Assembly: GCA_029204225.1 (NCBI GenBank)
Contig: CM055106.1
Location: forward strand, 15,573,278-15,637,277
Origin: Diphasiastrum complanatum
Lineage: Eukaryota > Streptophyta > Lycopodiopsida > Lycopodiales > Lycopodiaceae
Reading direction: 5' to 3'
Length of the DNA stretch: 64,000 nt
In this document: piece after piece, positions 1 through 10,451 of the stretch
How the letters are laid out: each line of letters starts with the position of its first letter
How positions within the stretch are numbered: the stretch's first letter is position 1
The notes under the pieces: model-generated
Told to the model about the DNA's origin: nothing
What the model saw: only the letters and a program-made list of their open reading frames with translations
The model's database searches: none
Position numbers and translations under genes: made by a program

Positions 1-16
1 TCTTTTCTCCACCCCC

Positions 17-51
<35 letters not shown>

Positions 52-145
52 GTATAAAAACACGAGAAAATCTACAAAACTGTATAAACAATGGATGAAG
101 ATTAAAACCAATTAGTCGATTAGTAAGAAGGAGAATAATCCAATA
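1..145 (-). repeat. LTR fragment of copia family A
   Basis: On the minus strand this stretch matches, with scattered differences, the start of the LTR that begins at 39397 (shared words include ATTATTCTCC, CTAATCGACTAATTG and TTTTAATCTTCATCCA). It is joined directly to the integrase/RT linker of the copia remnant on its right, so the reverse transcriptase and RNase H that should lie between are missing. A (CT)14 run at 21-48 interrupts or ends the homology. The window edge cuts the LTR. Confidence 0.6.
21..48. repeat. (CT)14 microsatellite
   Basis: Perfect CT dinucleotide run at the left edge of the window, inside or next to the LTR fragment. Confidence 0.95.
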
Positions 146-1845
146 TCCAATTAGCTGGATGGGCTATGTCTTTTTCCTTGAGGTCTTGAAACTGATCTTC
201 GATGAAGATGACATCTCGTCTAGTGAATATCTTTGACTCGATGGGATCGAACAACTTATAGGCTTGATCTGAAGTAATGTAGCTGATGAAAATCATTTGA
301 TACTCTGGAAGTCGAGTTTTTTCCTGAGATCATGAGGTATTTGTGCAAAAGCAGTACATCCAAAAACTCATAAGTTTGATAGAGAAGGTTTGGTACCTAT
401 CCAAACTTCGAATTGTGTTTTTTATGAGAGACCTTTAGTAGGACATCTGTTCTGAATATAGGTTGCTGTTGAAACAGCTTCAACCCAGAAGGACTTCGGA
501 AGTGTCGCATGTGATAACATGCACTTTGTCGATTCAAATAAGGTTATGTTCTTTCTCTCAGCAAGACCATTTGACTGAGGCGAATAAGAGGTAATGCATT
601 GTTGCTCAATGTCGTTGTTAAGGCAATACTCCTTGAATTCGGTGGAGATGTATTCTCCCCCATTATCTGACCTCAATTCTTTGATTCGTTTGCCAGTTTG
701 ATTCTTAGCGTGTGCTTTGAATTGTCTAAATTTGTTACAAGCCTTTGATTTCTGTTTAATGAAATAAACAACTGTTCTTCTAAAAATTTGTCAATAAAGA
801 TAATGAAATACTTTGCATCTAGTAATGAAGGAGTTTGCATAGGTCCACATATATATATGTATGAACAACATCTAATATCTATATGAACAACATCTAATAG
901 ACCTTTTGCTGCATGACTACGACTCGATTTAAAAGGAGGAATCCTAGTCTGCTTTCCAAAGATGAAGCTATTATAGACAGGAGATCGACCTTACCATAAG
1001 GATAGTCGAGATCAAGAACCATGGATTGTCTAGACATGTTCAAAACATATGCACAATTCAAGTGTCCTAAGCGATGATGCCATAGTAATGCTTTATTGAC
1101 AAGAACAGAGGGCATAATTCAAGTGTCCTAAGCGATGATGTCATAGTAATATTTTATTGACAAGAACAGAGGTTTTCAAGACTTGACTAGACTCAGAATG
1201 ACAATGTGCCAATCTATATAAGTAACCATACCTCTTGTCGAGTGCAAAGATCTTATTACTCCTATTAATATTTTTTTTTTCATTGATCAGATTTGAATTT
1301 TACCTTATGACCTAAATCTGTATTTCTTCTTACCAATAGCAGATTTGTAGAGAGTTTAGGAACATATAAATCCTTTGATAGTAGTTTGAATTGATCATGC
1401 TGGAATCGCAATCTTATAGTACCTTCACCTTCAATAGTTTGAGTACTATTGTCACCAAGATGAACAAATTTCTTCATGCTGTAAGACATGTAGGAGTTGA
1501 AAATCTCACGTTGATTGGTCATGTGTTGAGTTGCTCCAGAATCAAGAAACCATGAATCATCCAAACATGTGTTTTGGTCTTTGACCATAAGTGCGTCTTT
1601 GTCCACTTCGACCTGGGGAGATGATGAAACTGTGTCTGCTTGTTGATCAGGTTGCTTGGCTGCATTCTTCGCTTGGAGAATTCTTCACTCCTTGATCTCA
1701 TGGTTATTGCACTCGCAATGCCTACAAAACATCTTCTTCTTAAACTGTGGATTTGATGATAGTCCTTGACTTTGAGTCGGCCTTTGATTCGTTGCAGCCT
1801 TCTTGGAGATTTTTTGCTTCTATTGCTTAGGTCCTTTGTTGACAT
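146..1845 (-). pseudogene. Ty1/copia pol remnant: zinc knuckle, protease, integrase
   Basis: Read right to left. A frameshifted zinc-knuckle region lies near 1690-1740. A retropepsin with the DSGATQHM active-site motif is at 1280-1606. A GAG-pre-integrase domain (LWHHRLGHLN) is at 894-1115. An integrase catalytic segment (RSDNGGEY, SPQSNGLAERKN) is at 422-676, and a post-integrase linker containing NWILDY-type residues runs to about 150. The frame breaks between every block, and the part coding for the integrase N-terminal half (about 680-890) is poorly preserved. There is no reverse transcriptase: the linker runs straight into LTR sequence. This is a dead element whose protease, integrase and packaging functions are inferred only from family knowledge. 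Confidence 0.85.
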
Positions 1846-1852
1846 ATAGAGC

Positions 1853-2480
1853 CTAAGAGGAGGAAGTAGACAAAGTGTCTTGACTTCTTCTATTGTCTTC
1901 TTGCAGCAACCTAGTGATAACTCTAGTAAGAGTTAAATCTGAGTGTGTCGATATGATCATCGTCCAATTCTCATATGTAGAGGGCAAGCTTGAAAGCAAT
2001 GTCATAATTGCATCTTGATCGTCTATGACTGATCTGACAACGACCATTTGTTGCAAGAGATTCTTAAACCGGTTAATGTGACTATGAAGAGAATCACCAT
2101 TAGACATCTTGAATGTGAAGAATTTTCTTTGTAGATGTAACTTAGTAGTTACGTCCCTCACGTCATATAGTGAGTTCAGGATGTCCCAAACTTCTTTTGA
2201 AGTTTTAGCTTCAGCTATGTGTCCAATCTGTGTATCTGATATATTGAGGATAATAAGCACGAAAGTTTTACCATCCTTCAATTTCCACTTTGAGTCTTCT
2301 GTGTCATCTTCAGATTTTACTTTTATACTTTTTACTTTGAGAATCTATCTGAAACTAAGTCTGTCGATTGTATCAATGACGCTAAGATGTAGTAATGCCA
2401 ACAATAGAAAATCAACTCTCTGATATTGAGAAGTTGAAAGGAACTGAAGAGTTTGACATCAATTTGATATCGTGAAAAAT
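1853..2480 (-). pseudogene. Ty1/copia gag (UBN2-type) remnant
   Basis: The minus-strand frame 2281-1853 encodes a typical copia capsid segment: a SKEVWDIL-type block, the KLHLQRKFFTFKM block, a LLSSLPSTYENW block and a leucine-rich end. Upstream sequence to about 2480 still reads as the start of gag but contains stops. It belongs to the same element as the protease and integrase on its left. The LLSSLP motif is shared with the gag at 26177-26533, so the two are related families. Confidence 0.8.
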
Positions 2481-2488
2481 ATCAAGTA

Positions 2489-3019
2489 TTAGAGCTTTTC
2501 GGTCTGATATCGAGAATTATTATCTATATTATAAGTAGGCAAAGTGATCAAAGATTTATCAGAAGGAGAAAGGATAGTGGGTGTTCTAGGGCCTATAAAC
2601 AATGTCCTATTTCGAGTAAGATAAAAATCTGAACAATCATCTAAATTACTGTTCGTACCAATAAAAAATTTATCTATATCTACAATCTTTGACTTTTCAG
2701 ACTTTGTATCACTAGAAGAAGCAGCTTCAGAAGTGGAAGAGACAACTTTTGAATCATCAAAAATATCTAACAAAAGAAGAAAAACAAATGCAGATTGAAA
2801 ATCAACAACTCTACATGTTTTATTGTGACTTGGGCACTCATCTACAAACTTGAAATCATTATGTAACTTGGTAAACATTCTGTCAAGCTTAGCTTTATAG
2901 ATATGCTTGTCGAGTGCCACCAGGTCCTCATAATGAATCATGTCCTTATTCTGAGATCTGAATAACAGAGTACTAAGCAAGGACTTAAATCTGAGATATA
3001 TCTCAGAAAATGCCTCCAC
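2489..3019 (-). CDS. Unidentified 176-residue ORF
   Basis: An open frame of 176 codons beginning MEAFSEIYLRFK. It has a charged N-terminal half with a Cys/His pair (ECPSHNKTC), a hydrophobic stretch (AFVFLLLLDIF) and a Ser/Thr-rich, acidic C-terminal half. I do not recognise a domain. It lies between the copia gag and a truncated LTR, so it is probably part of a transposable element (a gag or leader ORF) rather than a host gene. No LTR can be assigned to it. Confidence 0.3.
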   Translation of the reverse strand: MEAFSEIYLRFKSLLSTLLFRSQNKDMIHYEDLVALDKHIYKAKLDRMFTKLHNDFKFVDECPSHNKTCRVVDFQSAFVFLLLLDIFDDSKVVSSTSEAASSSDTKSEKSKIVDIDKFFIGTNSNLDDCSDFYLTRNRTLFIGPRTPTILSPSDKSLITLPTYNIDNNSRYQTEKL

Positions 3020-3359
3020 ACCAGGGCCCTCAGTTATAGAAGGAAGAATAAACCAAAATAGAGAAAGCAGCCAGGAAGAAGTCAGACACCTCCTCCACCT
3101 CCACCTCCACCTCCATCTTCAGTTCTAACACCACACCTATTTTCTGGTTTAGCCTTACCATCCCACACCCCAAATCAGTACCCAACCCTCTCTAACCTTG
3201 AAAAGCTTACTGAAGCAGCCAAACGCTCAATGATTGGCCTATCCGAAACGAGCTACCACATGCATTGGTTGGTGAGCCAACATCAAGTTCTAGAGAGCAA
3301 GGTCCAACATCAAGACCAAGAGATTGCGTGATATCAAAGGATGGCCAAAGAAAAAGAAA
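3020..3359 (+). other. Gag-like proline-rich coding debris
   Basis: On the plus strand a short (CCTCCA)n run (about 3091-3115) is followed by a frame reading QTPPPPPPPPPSS and then a helical, Gln/Glu-rich stretch (LEKLTEAAKRSM, then ESKVQHQDQEIA). This resembles the N-terminus of a retroelement gag but has stops and no start. Nothing else is seen here. Confidence 0.3.
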
Positions 3360-3943
3360 AAGAGGCAGTAGAAAGTAGATCCGTGATGGTTTCTTGTTCT
3401 TGCTTAGTTGTGGATTAGCTTCAGTTCTTGCTTGTGGAATCTTGTAGAAATCAGCATTCAAGTAAACTATAGAGGCTGGAAATGTGGTGTAAATCTTGCA
3501 TAGTCTTGACATTCTACTTCTTGATGTTCTTGGATAATCTAGGCATCAAGTAACGTGTGTTTCTTGATTCTTAGATTGTTAAATGCTGCTAGGAATCTTG
3601 TTTCTTGTTTCTTGAATCTTGTTTTAGTTTCAGTAGCTAATCTAGTTCTTGATTGTTCTTTGATTCAGTAGTTAGTAGCAGGATCGCTCTCTGTGCTGAA
3701 CGTTGATTAGCTTGAGCTGTAGATGGTTGCATGGCTAGTGTATGCATGTAGCTGAGTATCGGATTTGAGTTACCCACTGACAAGCTGGGAAATACGTAAT
3801 GCATCCTTGAATATTGCTTCTGCTCTGTAACCATTCTAATAAGAAGAGTAATCACAAAGAACCATAACAACAGAAGTAATCCAAGAGAGATAAACAACAA
3901 AAAAGAGAAAAATGTGTTCACAGAATCAGTGAATCTGTGAACA
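3360..3943 (+). repeat. Truncated LTR of the same family as the solo LTR at 6587
   Basis: This stretch aligns by eye with about 6930-7512. Shared words include TTGTGGATTAG, AGCATTCAAGTAAACTA, ATCTTGCATA and TTTCTTGATTCTT. It ends CTGTGAACA at 3943, where the other copy ends CTGTCAACA. Directly beyond the end, copia RT sequence containing the YVDD box resumes, so this LTR fragment interrupts the left end of copia element D. The 5' half of the LTR is absent. Confidence 0.65.
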
Positions 3944-4319
3944 GTGAGTATAATGTCATCAACATATAAAACTAAGATAATGATCTTTCCATCATTACAG
4001 GTCCATAAGAACTTACAACAAATCCAATGGAAATAAGATAGGAATGCAAGCTAGAGTACCATGCTCTTGGTGCTTGCTTGAGTCCATAAAGACTCTTCTT
4101 TAAGAGACACACCTTGTCTTCTTCTCCATCTTTGATGAAGCCCTCGGGTTGGCACATGTAGATTTCCTCTTCCAAGAATCCATTCAAGAAAGCATTTGTC
4201 ACATCAAGTTGGAAGAGCTCCCATTTGAAAGAAGTTGCAAGACATATGATTAATCTAATGGTCACAAGCTTTGCAACATGTGCAAAGGTTTCATCATAAT
4301 CTATGTCTTTGACTTGCAA
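3944..4319 (-). pseudogene. Ty1/copia reverse transcriptase fragment (element D)
   Basis: The frame 4319-3972 encodes the first half of a copia RT: VKDIDYDETFAHVAKLVTIR, LDVTNAFLNGFLEEEIYM, QPEGF and LKKSLYGLKQAPRAWY. The catalytic YVDD box lies at 3955-3966 in another frame, because a frameshift separates it from the rest. The RT is then cut off by the LTR fragment at 3943, so its thumb and RNase H are missing. Confidence 0.85.
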
Positions 4320-4929
4320 AAAACCTTTTGCTACAAGTCTACCTTTGTACTAATGAATGGAACCATCTTGATTATATTTCAATCTATATATCAATTTACA
4401 AGTAAGAGGCTTCTTTCCATAAGGTAAATCAACAAGTTTCCAAGTTTAATTTTCCATTAATGCATCAAACTCTACTTGCATAGCTTTCCTCCAATAGTGA
4501 GATTTATTTGCTTCCTCAAAACTAGTTGGTTCTTCAAGCATAGTAGTCAAGTAAGTATAAGAGTTGAGTAGTTGAGAATCTTCCCTTTGCTTCCCTTTGT
4601 CACTATAAGTGAGCCTTGATGGCTCAATCCTTGTCCTTGTTGATCTTCTTGGCACCCTTGGACTTGGAGTACGTTCCACTTGGTCGTCATCTTCATGAAG
4701 CTCCTCCTTGGCCATAGCATGATCTTTGACAAGTTGAGTGTTGTTGAAAGTCACCTTTCCTTTGGCTTGGACAAAAAGTACATCTCTACTAGCAACAACT
4801 TTTTTTGTAATAGGATCATATATCCTATAAGCTTTCTTACTTTCACTATAACCAACAAAGATGCCTTTGAAAGAAGTGGCATCTTCCTTTTTCCTTGTTT
4901 CTAAAGGAATATGTACATAACAAGTACAT
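4320..4929 (-). pseudogene. Copia integrase-RT linker and RT start (element D)
   Basis: The frame 4934-4446 encodes the segment between integrase and RT: FKGIFVGYSESKKAYRIYDP, a SRDVLF block, an acidic/basic linker (RVPRRSTRTR) and the W-rich start of RT (HYWRKAMQVEFDALMEN). A stop near 4450 separates it from the following RT residues. Its integrase end is interrupted by a MITE, and on the far side of the MITE the integrase sequence continues at 5174. Confidence 0.8.
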
Positions 4930-5173
4930 AACACTATTTTAGTAATATTGGGAGAATTTCTTGATTTTGGAACGAATTAATTTTTTTCTCTATCCTCTCT
5001 AGTACATGCTTGTGTGCTCGAACTTAAGTTCAAGCAAAGGAGCATGTGCTTGAACTTAAGTTCGAGCATAGGTCTTTGTCAAGTTTGTGCGATTGAACTT
5101 AATTTTGAGCATAGGACCTTATAAAAGAAAACAATGGGACTTGGGATTGTTCCAAAATTACTAAAATAGTGTT
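4930..5173. mobile_element. 244-bp MITE with perfect terminal inverted repeats
   Basis: The ends are perfect inverted repeats: AACACTATTTTAGTAAT at 4930 and its reverse complement at 5157-5173. A direct repeat ACAT lies outside each end (4926-4929 and 5174-5177). Removing the insert rejoins a copia coding frame reading FGC then YVHIP, which confirms the boundaries. The interior carries three imperfect copies of a palindromic unit around GAACTTAAGTTC (5018-5090) and no ORF. Which transposase mobilised it is not clear: CACTA-type ends would need a 3-bp target duplication. Confidence 0.85.
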
Positions 5174-6235
5174 ACATCCAAAAACTTTCAAATCACTAAG
5201 ATTTGGCTTTTTGCCAAACAATACTTCACAAGGTGTAAGTCCTTTAATGTCACTATTAGTCATACTATTACAAAGAAAGTTTGCACATAAAATAGCTTCT
5301 CTCCAAAATGAAATAGGAAGAGATGCATCTAATCTCATAGCTTTAGCACACTCACATAGTGTCCTATTCTTTCTCTCAGCTACTCCATTTTGTTGTGGAG
5401 TATATGTACAAGTAAACCCTCTCTTTATGCCATTAGTTTCACAAAACTCTTTCATCCTATTGGAGATGTACTCCCCTCCATTATCACTTCTTAATACTTT
5501 TAAGCTAGTATCAAGTTGGTTTTCTAAAAGAGTTTTGAACTTTACAAAGGACTCAAAAACTTCACTTTTCTTAGACAAGAGATAAATCCAAGAGTATTTT
5601 GATTTATCATCAATAAAAGTGACATACATAAGAGCTCCACCATTTGATTCATGTGAGAATGAATGAACATTTGAGTATATAAGGTCAAGAGGAGAGTTAC
5701 ATCTTATCAAAGATTTCTTGAAAGGAAGCTTATGAGATTTGGAGAGTCCACAAGCTTCACAAAGCTTGCCACACTTAGATATGGTTTTGGGAAGTCCTCT
5801 TGCTAGCTCCTTTGTCACCATGGTCTCCATAGCTTTGTAGTCAGGATGGCCTAACCTTTTGTGCCATAATTCCACTTGAGTGAGCTCCTCCCTTGCCATG
5901 TTCACACTTCCAACCATCACATTAGCATCCAATTTGAATAACCTCCTTTGCTTGAAATCACTAGCAATACATTTTTCATCTTTCAAGATAGAACATGCTC
6001 CATGCTTGAAATGTACATCTAATCCACTATCCATAAGTTGTCCTACACTCAACAAGTTTTTTGTGATTGAAGATACATAAAGAACATTTTCTAGATCTAC
6101 TTTTTTAGATGATCCTAGACATAAAGGAATGGATCCAACACCTACAATCTCACATTCTTGATCACTTGCAGTGAAGATAAATCTCTTAGAACTATTGTAA
6201 GAAAGTAGATTAGAAAATTAGTCTTTCTGGTGAGT
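5174..6235 (-). pseudogene. Ty1/copia integrase (element D)
   Basis: The long open frame 6055-5099 (about its last 25 codons lie in the MITE) encodes the end of the protease region (LLSVGQLMDSGLDVHF), the GAG-pre-integrase domain (VELWHKRLGHPDYKAM, then CEACGLSKSHKLPF) and the integrase core: YVTFIDDKSKYSWIYLL, the catalytic RSDNGGEYIS block and TPQQNGVAERKNRT. This is one of the best preserved integrase frames here. The MITE cuts it after KVFGC, so it cannot encode an intact polyprotein. Confidence 0.85.
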
Positions 6236-6586
6236 CATGTGAGAGCTTTCCCCACTATCAATCCACCAAGTGTCTTGATTAGATGTTTGTGGTGAGGATA
6301 CCATCAAAGATAGATTGCCTTCTTCTTCCTCCTCAAGCACAAGATTGCCTTGATTGTCCTTTTCTTGGGCATTAGCACTCGGATGCAAAATGTCCCTTTT
6401 TTCCACAAAAAAAACACTTTAGCTTCTTCTTGTCCTTCTTGCTCATGCCTTTGGAACTTGATGCTCCATCTTTGTTCTCCATCTCCATGTCTTGAGTCTT
6501 CTTGGATGGAAACTTCTTCTTCTTGCCTTTCAAAGAATAGTTAGCTTTTTCATCACCATCATTCAAAGATAAGGAACTCATCCTAC
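6218..6586 (-). pseudogene. Copia gag zinc knuckle and protease start (element D)
   Basis: Two overlapping frames encode a CX2CX4HX4C knuckle (CFFCGKKGHFASEC, frame 6581-6372) and the protease start WWIDSGESSHM (frame 6406-6218). The usual DSGASSHM is altered to DSGESSHM here, while the sister copy near 8900 retains DSGASSHM. A frameshift separates knuckle and protease. At 6586 the gag is interrupted by a solo LTR. Confidence 0.8.
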
Positions 6587-7512
6587 TGTTGGTTGATTCT
6601 GACGAATCCCAAAGATATTCAGACAGAGCAACTCAAGAGCACCTCTCACCTTAGACTGAGGAAGGAGAGCATTATTCCACTTGTAATTTGTGAAATGTGA
6701 AAATTCCACTAGGATGCCACCTAAGAAGCTCTCTTGCTTATTTAACAGACTCCCTCTTTGTGTAGAGGAGCTTTTTGCATTGTATCTACTCCATGCTTAA
6801 TAAGAAGATTTTCCGTGAGTTTGATGCTACACTAAGCTCCTTGATCATGACGGTTTTCTTGAGTGATCCCCCTATGATCATGTCCTTCCATTCATATTGT
6901 GTGTGGTTGTGGATTTAAAGTGGATTAGTTTTCTTGCTTTCCTAGTTGTGGATTAGATTTCATGTTTTCTTGTGGATTAATGTAGGAGCTAGCATTCAAG
7001 TAAACTAAATAAGCTAGAAATGTGGCATAAATCTTGCATATTCTCTAGCATTCTAGTTCTTGATATTCTTGGGATGTCCAAGAATCAACAGACTGGTTGG
7101 TTTCTTGATTCTTGGACTTCTAACATGCTGTAGATTAGTTTTTGTTTCTTGTTTTGTTAGTTTATGCAAGTAAAGTAGGTAGAATCTGATTTTAGTTCAT
7201 TTTGCAGCAAAGTAAAAGTAGGAATCCATCGTTGTTCAACTGAGCAGTAATGTAGATCATTTGTTGAACACATTGGCTTGCATTTTGGTTGATTATGCAT
7301 GTGCACTCAGTTCAAGAGTGACCCATTTGGATGTCCTCTGACAGACAGGACATAATACTACAACAAGAACCCGTCCCTTCTGTCTGATTTTGGGCTTGAA
7401 ACAAGAAAGAACATTAAGCAAGAGCCCACCGTCTCTGCTGATAGGCAGAAGAAGTAAGAAAAAGAACTTTTACAAAACCAACAGATCCTCTGGAGTAGGG
7501 GATCTGTCAACA
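6587..7512 (+). repeat. Solo LTR, 926 bp, with 5-bp target duplication
   Basis: It starts TGTTGGTTGATT and ends GATCTGTCAACA, so it has the TG...CA ends of an LTR. It is flanked by the direct repeat CCTAC (6582-6586 and 7513-7517). The flanking gag sequence continues without loss on either side when compared with the uninterrupted sister copy near 9260. It contains no coding sequence, primer site or polypurine tract. It is therefore the product of LTR-LTR recombination after an insertion into element D. Confidence 0.9.
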
Positions 7513-7735
7513 CCTACTTTTGATATGAAGCATTCTACTCTCCTCACTAACAAGCACACTTTGAAGTTTTTCAATACTAGGAAGTGAATCTTGAATGCCA
7601 AAGGTTTGAACAAGATTGGAATAATCATCTTCTAATCCATTCAAAATGATTTAGACTAATTCATCATCTTTGTTGTTATCATCTATAGAAGACAACTCCT
7701 TATTCAAAGATTTGATCCTAAAGACATAATTTTGG
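7513..7735 (-). pseudogene. Copia gag fragment (element D, 5' side)
   Basis: This sequence closely follows 9260-9485 of the sister element (shared TTTGATATGAAGCATTCTAC at the left and CAAAGATTTGATCCTAAAGA at the right). It encodes part of the UBN2-type capsid. A stop is present in the NGLGDDY-type segment. It ends abruptly at about 7735, where LTR-like sequence begins. Confidence 0.8.
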
Positions 7736-7960
7736 ACACATGGGATGTGACACCTAACCAAAGGATGTGGCTCATGCAATCAATAGCTCTCATTGATTGG
7801 TCAAGTGTTTTTTAAAGCTTGATGCTTGTACCAATAACGCTTTTTCCCATTGGTTCTCAAACTTGTAAGATCCAAAAATCACGAGCCTTTGACTTGCAAA
7901 AAACCTTTTGCTACAAGTCTAGCTTTATATTTATGAATAGAACCATCTTGATTATATTTC
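7736..7960 (-). other. Patchwork of LTR and RT scraps between the two copia copies
   Basis: 7736-7800 resembles part of the LTR near 10981-11060 (shared CATGGGATGTGACACCTA). 7885-7960 matches the start of RT at 4310-4380 (shared CTTGCAAAAAACCTTTTGCT and AGAACCATCTTGATTATATT). From about 7960 integrase sequence resumes. These joins indicate deletions between and within two copies of one family rather than simple nesting. Confidence 0.6.
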
Positions 7961-9169
7961 ATAGCTTCTCCCCAAAATGAAATAGGAAGTGATGCATCTA
8001 ATCTCAAAGCTTTAGCACACTCACATAGTGTCCTATTCTTTCTCTAAGCTACTCCATTTTGTTGTGGAGTATATGTGCAAGAAAACTCTCTCCTAATGCC
8101 ATTAGTTTCACAAAACTCTTTCATCCTATTGGAGATGTACTCCCTTCCATTATCACTTCTTAATACTTTCAAGCTAGTATTAAGTTGCTTTTCCACAAGA
8201 GTTTTGAACTTTACAAAGGACTCAAAAACTTCACTTTTCTTAGATGAGATAAACCCAAGGTATCTTGATCTATCATCAATAAATGTGACATACATAAGAG
8301 CTCCACCATTTGATTCATGTGAAAACGAATGAACATCCAAGTGTATAAAGGTCAAGAGGAGAGTTAGATCTTGTCAAAGATCTCTTGAAAGGTAGCTTAT
8401 GAGATTTGGAGAGTTCACAAGCTTCACAAAGCTTTGCACACTTGGATATGGTTTTGGGAAGTCCACTTGCTAGCTCCTTTGTCACCATGGTCTCCATAGC
8501 TTTGTAGTCAGGATGGCCTAACCTTTTGTGCCATAATTCCACTTGAGTGAGCTCCTCCCTTGCCATGTTCACACTTCCAGCCATCACATTAGCACCCAAT
8601 ATGAATAACCTCCCTTGCTTGAAACCACTAGCAACACATTTTTCATCTTTCAAGATAGAACATGCTCCATGTTTGAAATGTACATCTAATCCACTATCCA
8701 TAAGTTGTCTTACACTCAACAAGTTCTTTGTAATTGAAGGTACATAAAGAACATTGTCTAGATCTACTTTTTTAGATGATCCTAGACATAAAGGAATGGA
8801 TCCAACACCTACAATATCACATTCTTGATCACTTGTAGTGAAGATAAATCTTTTAGAACTATTGTAAGAAAGTAGATTAGAAAAGTAGTCTTTTTGGTGA
8901 GTCATGTGAGAGCTTGCCCCACTATCAATCCACCAAGTTTCTTGATTAGATGTTTGTGGTGAGGATACCATCAAAGATAGATTGCACTCTTCCTCCTCCT
9001 CCTCAAGCACAAGATTGCCTTGATTTTCCTTCTCTTGGGCATTCTTCTTCTTGTAGCACTCGGATGCAAAATGTCCATTTTTTTCACAAAAGAAACACTT
9101 CAGCTTCTTCTCGTCCTTTTTGCTCTTGCCTTTGGAACTGGATGCTCCATCTTTGCTCTCCATCTCCAT
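7961..9169 (-). pseudogene. Ty1/copia protease-integrase (element C)
   Basis: The frame 9169-8315 encodes a CX2CX4HX4C knuckle (CFFCEKNGHFASEC), an acidic spacer, the protease WWIDSGASSHM with a complete active-site triad, LLSVRQLMDSG, and the GAG-pre-integrase domain (VELWHKRLGHPDYKAM). After a frameshift near 8340, the frame 8355-8044 carries the integrase core (YVTFIDDRSRY, VLRSDNGREYIS, TYTPQQNGVA). The usual NGGEY is NGREY here. It is the sister copy of element D, differing by scattered substitutions. Confidence 0.85.
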
Positions 9170-9921
9170 GTTTTGAGTCTTCTTGGATGGAACTTTTTCT
9201 TCTTGCCTTTCAAGGAAAAGTTAGCTTTTTCATCACCATCATTCAAAGATAAGGAACTCATCCTACTTTTGATATGAAGCATTCTACTCTCCTCACTTAC
9301 AAGCACACTTTGAAGGTTTTCAATACTATGAAGTGAATCTTGAATAGCAAAGGTTTGAACAAGATTGGAATAATCATCTCCTAATCCATTCGAAATTATT
9401 TGAACTAACTCATCATCTTTGACTTTATCATCTATAGAAGACAACTCCTTATTCAAAGATTTGATCCTAAAGACATAATTTTGGGCACTTTCACTACTTC
9501 CTTTCATGCTTTGAAGGATTTGATTCCTAAGCATGAGTATCCTTGAAGTGTTCTTGGATCCATAAATGGCTTTTAATGAATCCCATGCCTCTTTGGATGT
9601 GGTACAAGATGAGATTTCTTTCAAATGTTCATTACTTACATTCATTTTTATGCAATGTAATGCAACTCTACATCTCTTTTTGTACTTAGCCAATTCAACT
9701 CCTCCTTAAGGTTCTACTTCCACCTCAAGTACTATGTCATAAAGATCATGAAGTACCAGCAAAGACTCCATTCGAACTATCCAAGTAACATAATTAGTGG
9801 ATGTAAGTCTTTCACTAGCTTCAAGCAAAAACCCACCCATTGATGCCATTTTTGAATGTGAAAAAGCACTAGAAACTCTTATGGTTTCTCTAAGAGATCT
9901 CAACCTAAAGTCTTCTAGCAA
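9100..9921 (-). pseudogene. Ty1/copia gag (element C)
   Basis: Two consecutive frames, 9921-9706 and 9693-9100, encode a nearly full capsid protein: MASMGGFLLEASERLTSTNY with the YVTWIVRMES block, then CTTSKEAWDSLKAIYGSKN, RILMLRNQILQSMKG, IISNGLGDDYSNL, SIENLQSVLVSEESRM and a lysine-rich end. A stop near 9705 and a frameshift near 9190 break it. It reads into the zinc knuckle of the next block. Confidence 0.85.
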
Positions 9922-10438
9922 TTTATAAAGCTTATAGACTCAATCCTATCACTCATGATCCAATTTAGAATGATGGAAATTTAGATTCTAGTCTCAAACT
10001 TGCAAAATCACTCCTTAATCTATGATTTTTAGCAATTTTTCTCTTCAACCTCAACATACACTCAAAAAATCAGAGAAGATCAATTAGTACACCTAATTCA
10101 AGCTTCAATTTTAATTTTTTGGCTGATCTAATCCAAGAACTAATTAAGGGATTAGATTTACCATAGAAAATGCTTGATTTTGCACCAAAAATCACTCAAA
10201 TTGGGTATGTGAGTCAAATTCTACAAATTTTCAAAATTTCTCAGTCAAAACCGGAGCTGTATGGCCTCACACGTGTGAAAAGGGTTCCTACAACCCACAA
10301 CAAGATCTGGACAAAAATTTTTGAGGATAGCTATAAAATTCAACTCGCTACACAAAATTTGACTAGTTTTCAAAAAACTACTAATTTTGGCTTTTATTTG
10401 AATTAACCCTATCAATTTCAACAAAACTTCTTGTACTA
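9922..10438 (-). other. Untranslated leader of copia element C
   Basis: Non-coding stretch between the primer-binding site and gag of element C, in minus-strand orientation. It contains a perfect TCACACGTGTGA palindrome at 10267-10278. No ORF that I can assign is present. Confidence 0.6.
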
Positions 10439-10451
10439 GGCTCTGATACCA
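10439..10451 (-). promoter_or_regulatory. Primer-binding site of copia element C
   Basis: On the minus strand TGGTATCAGAGCC follows directly after the LTR end TTTTGCACA. This is the plant copia primer site complementary to the 3' end of initiator methionine tRNA. Confidence 0.9.
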
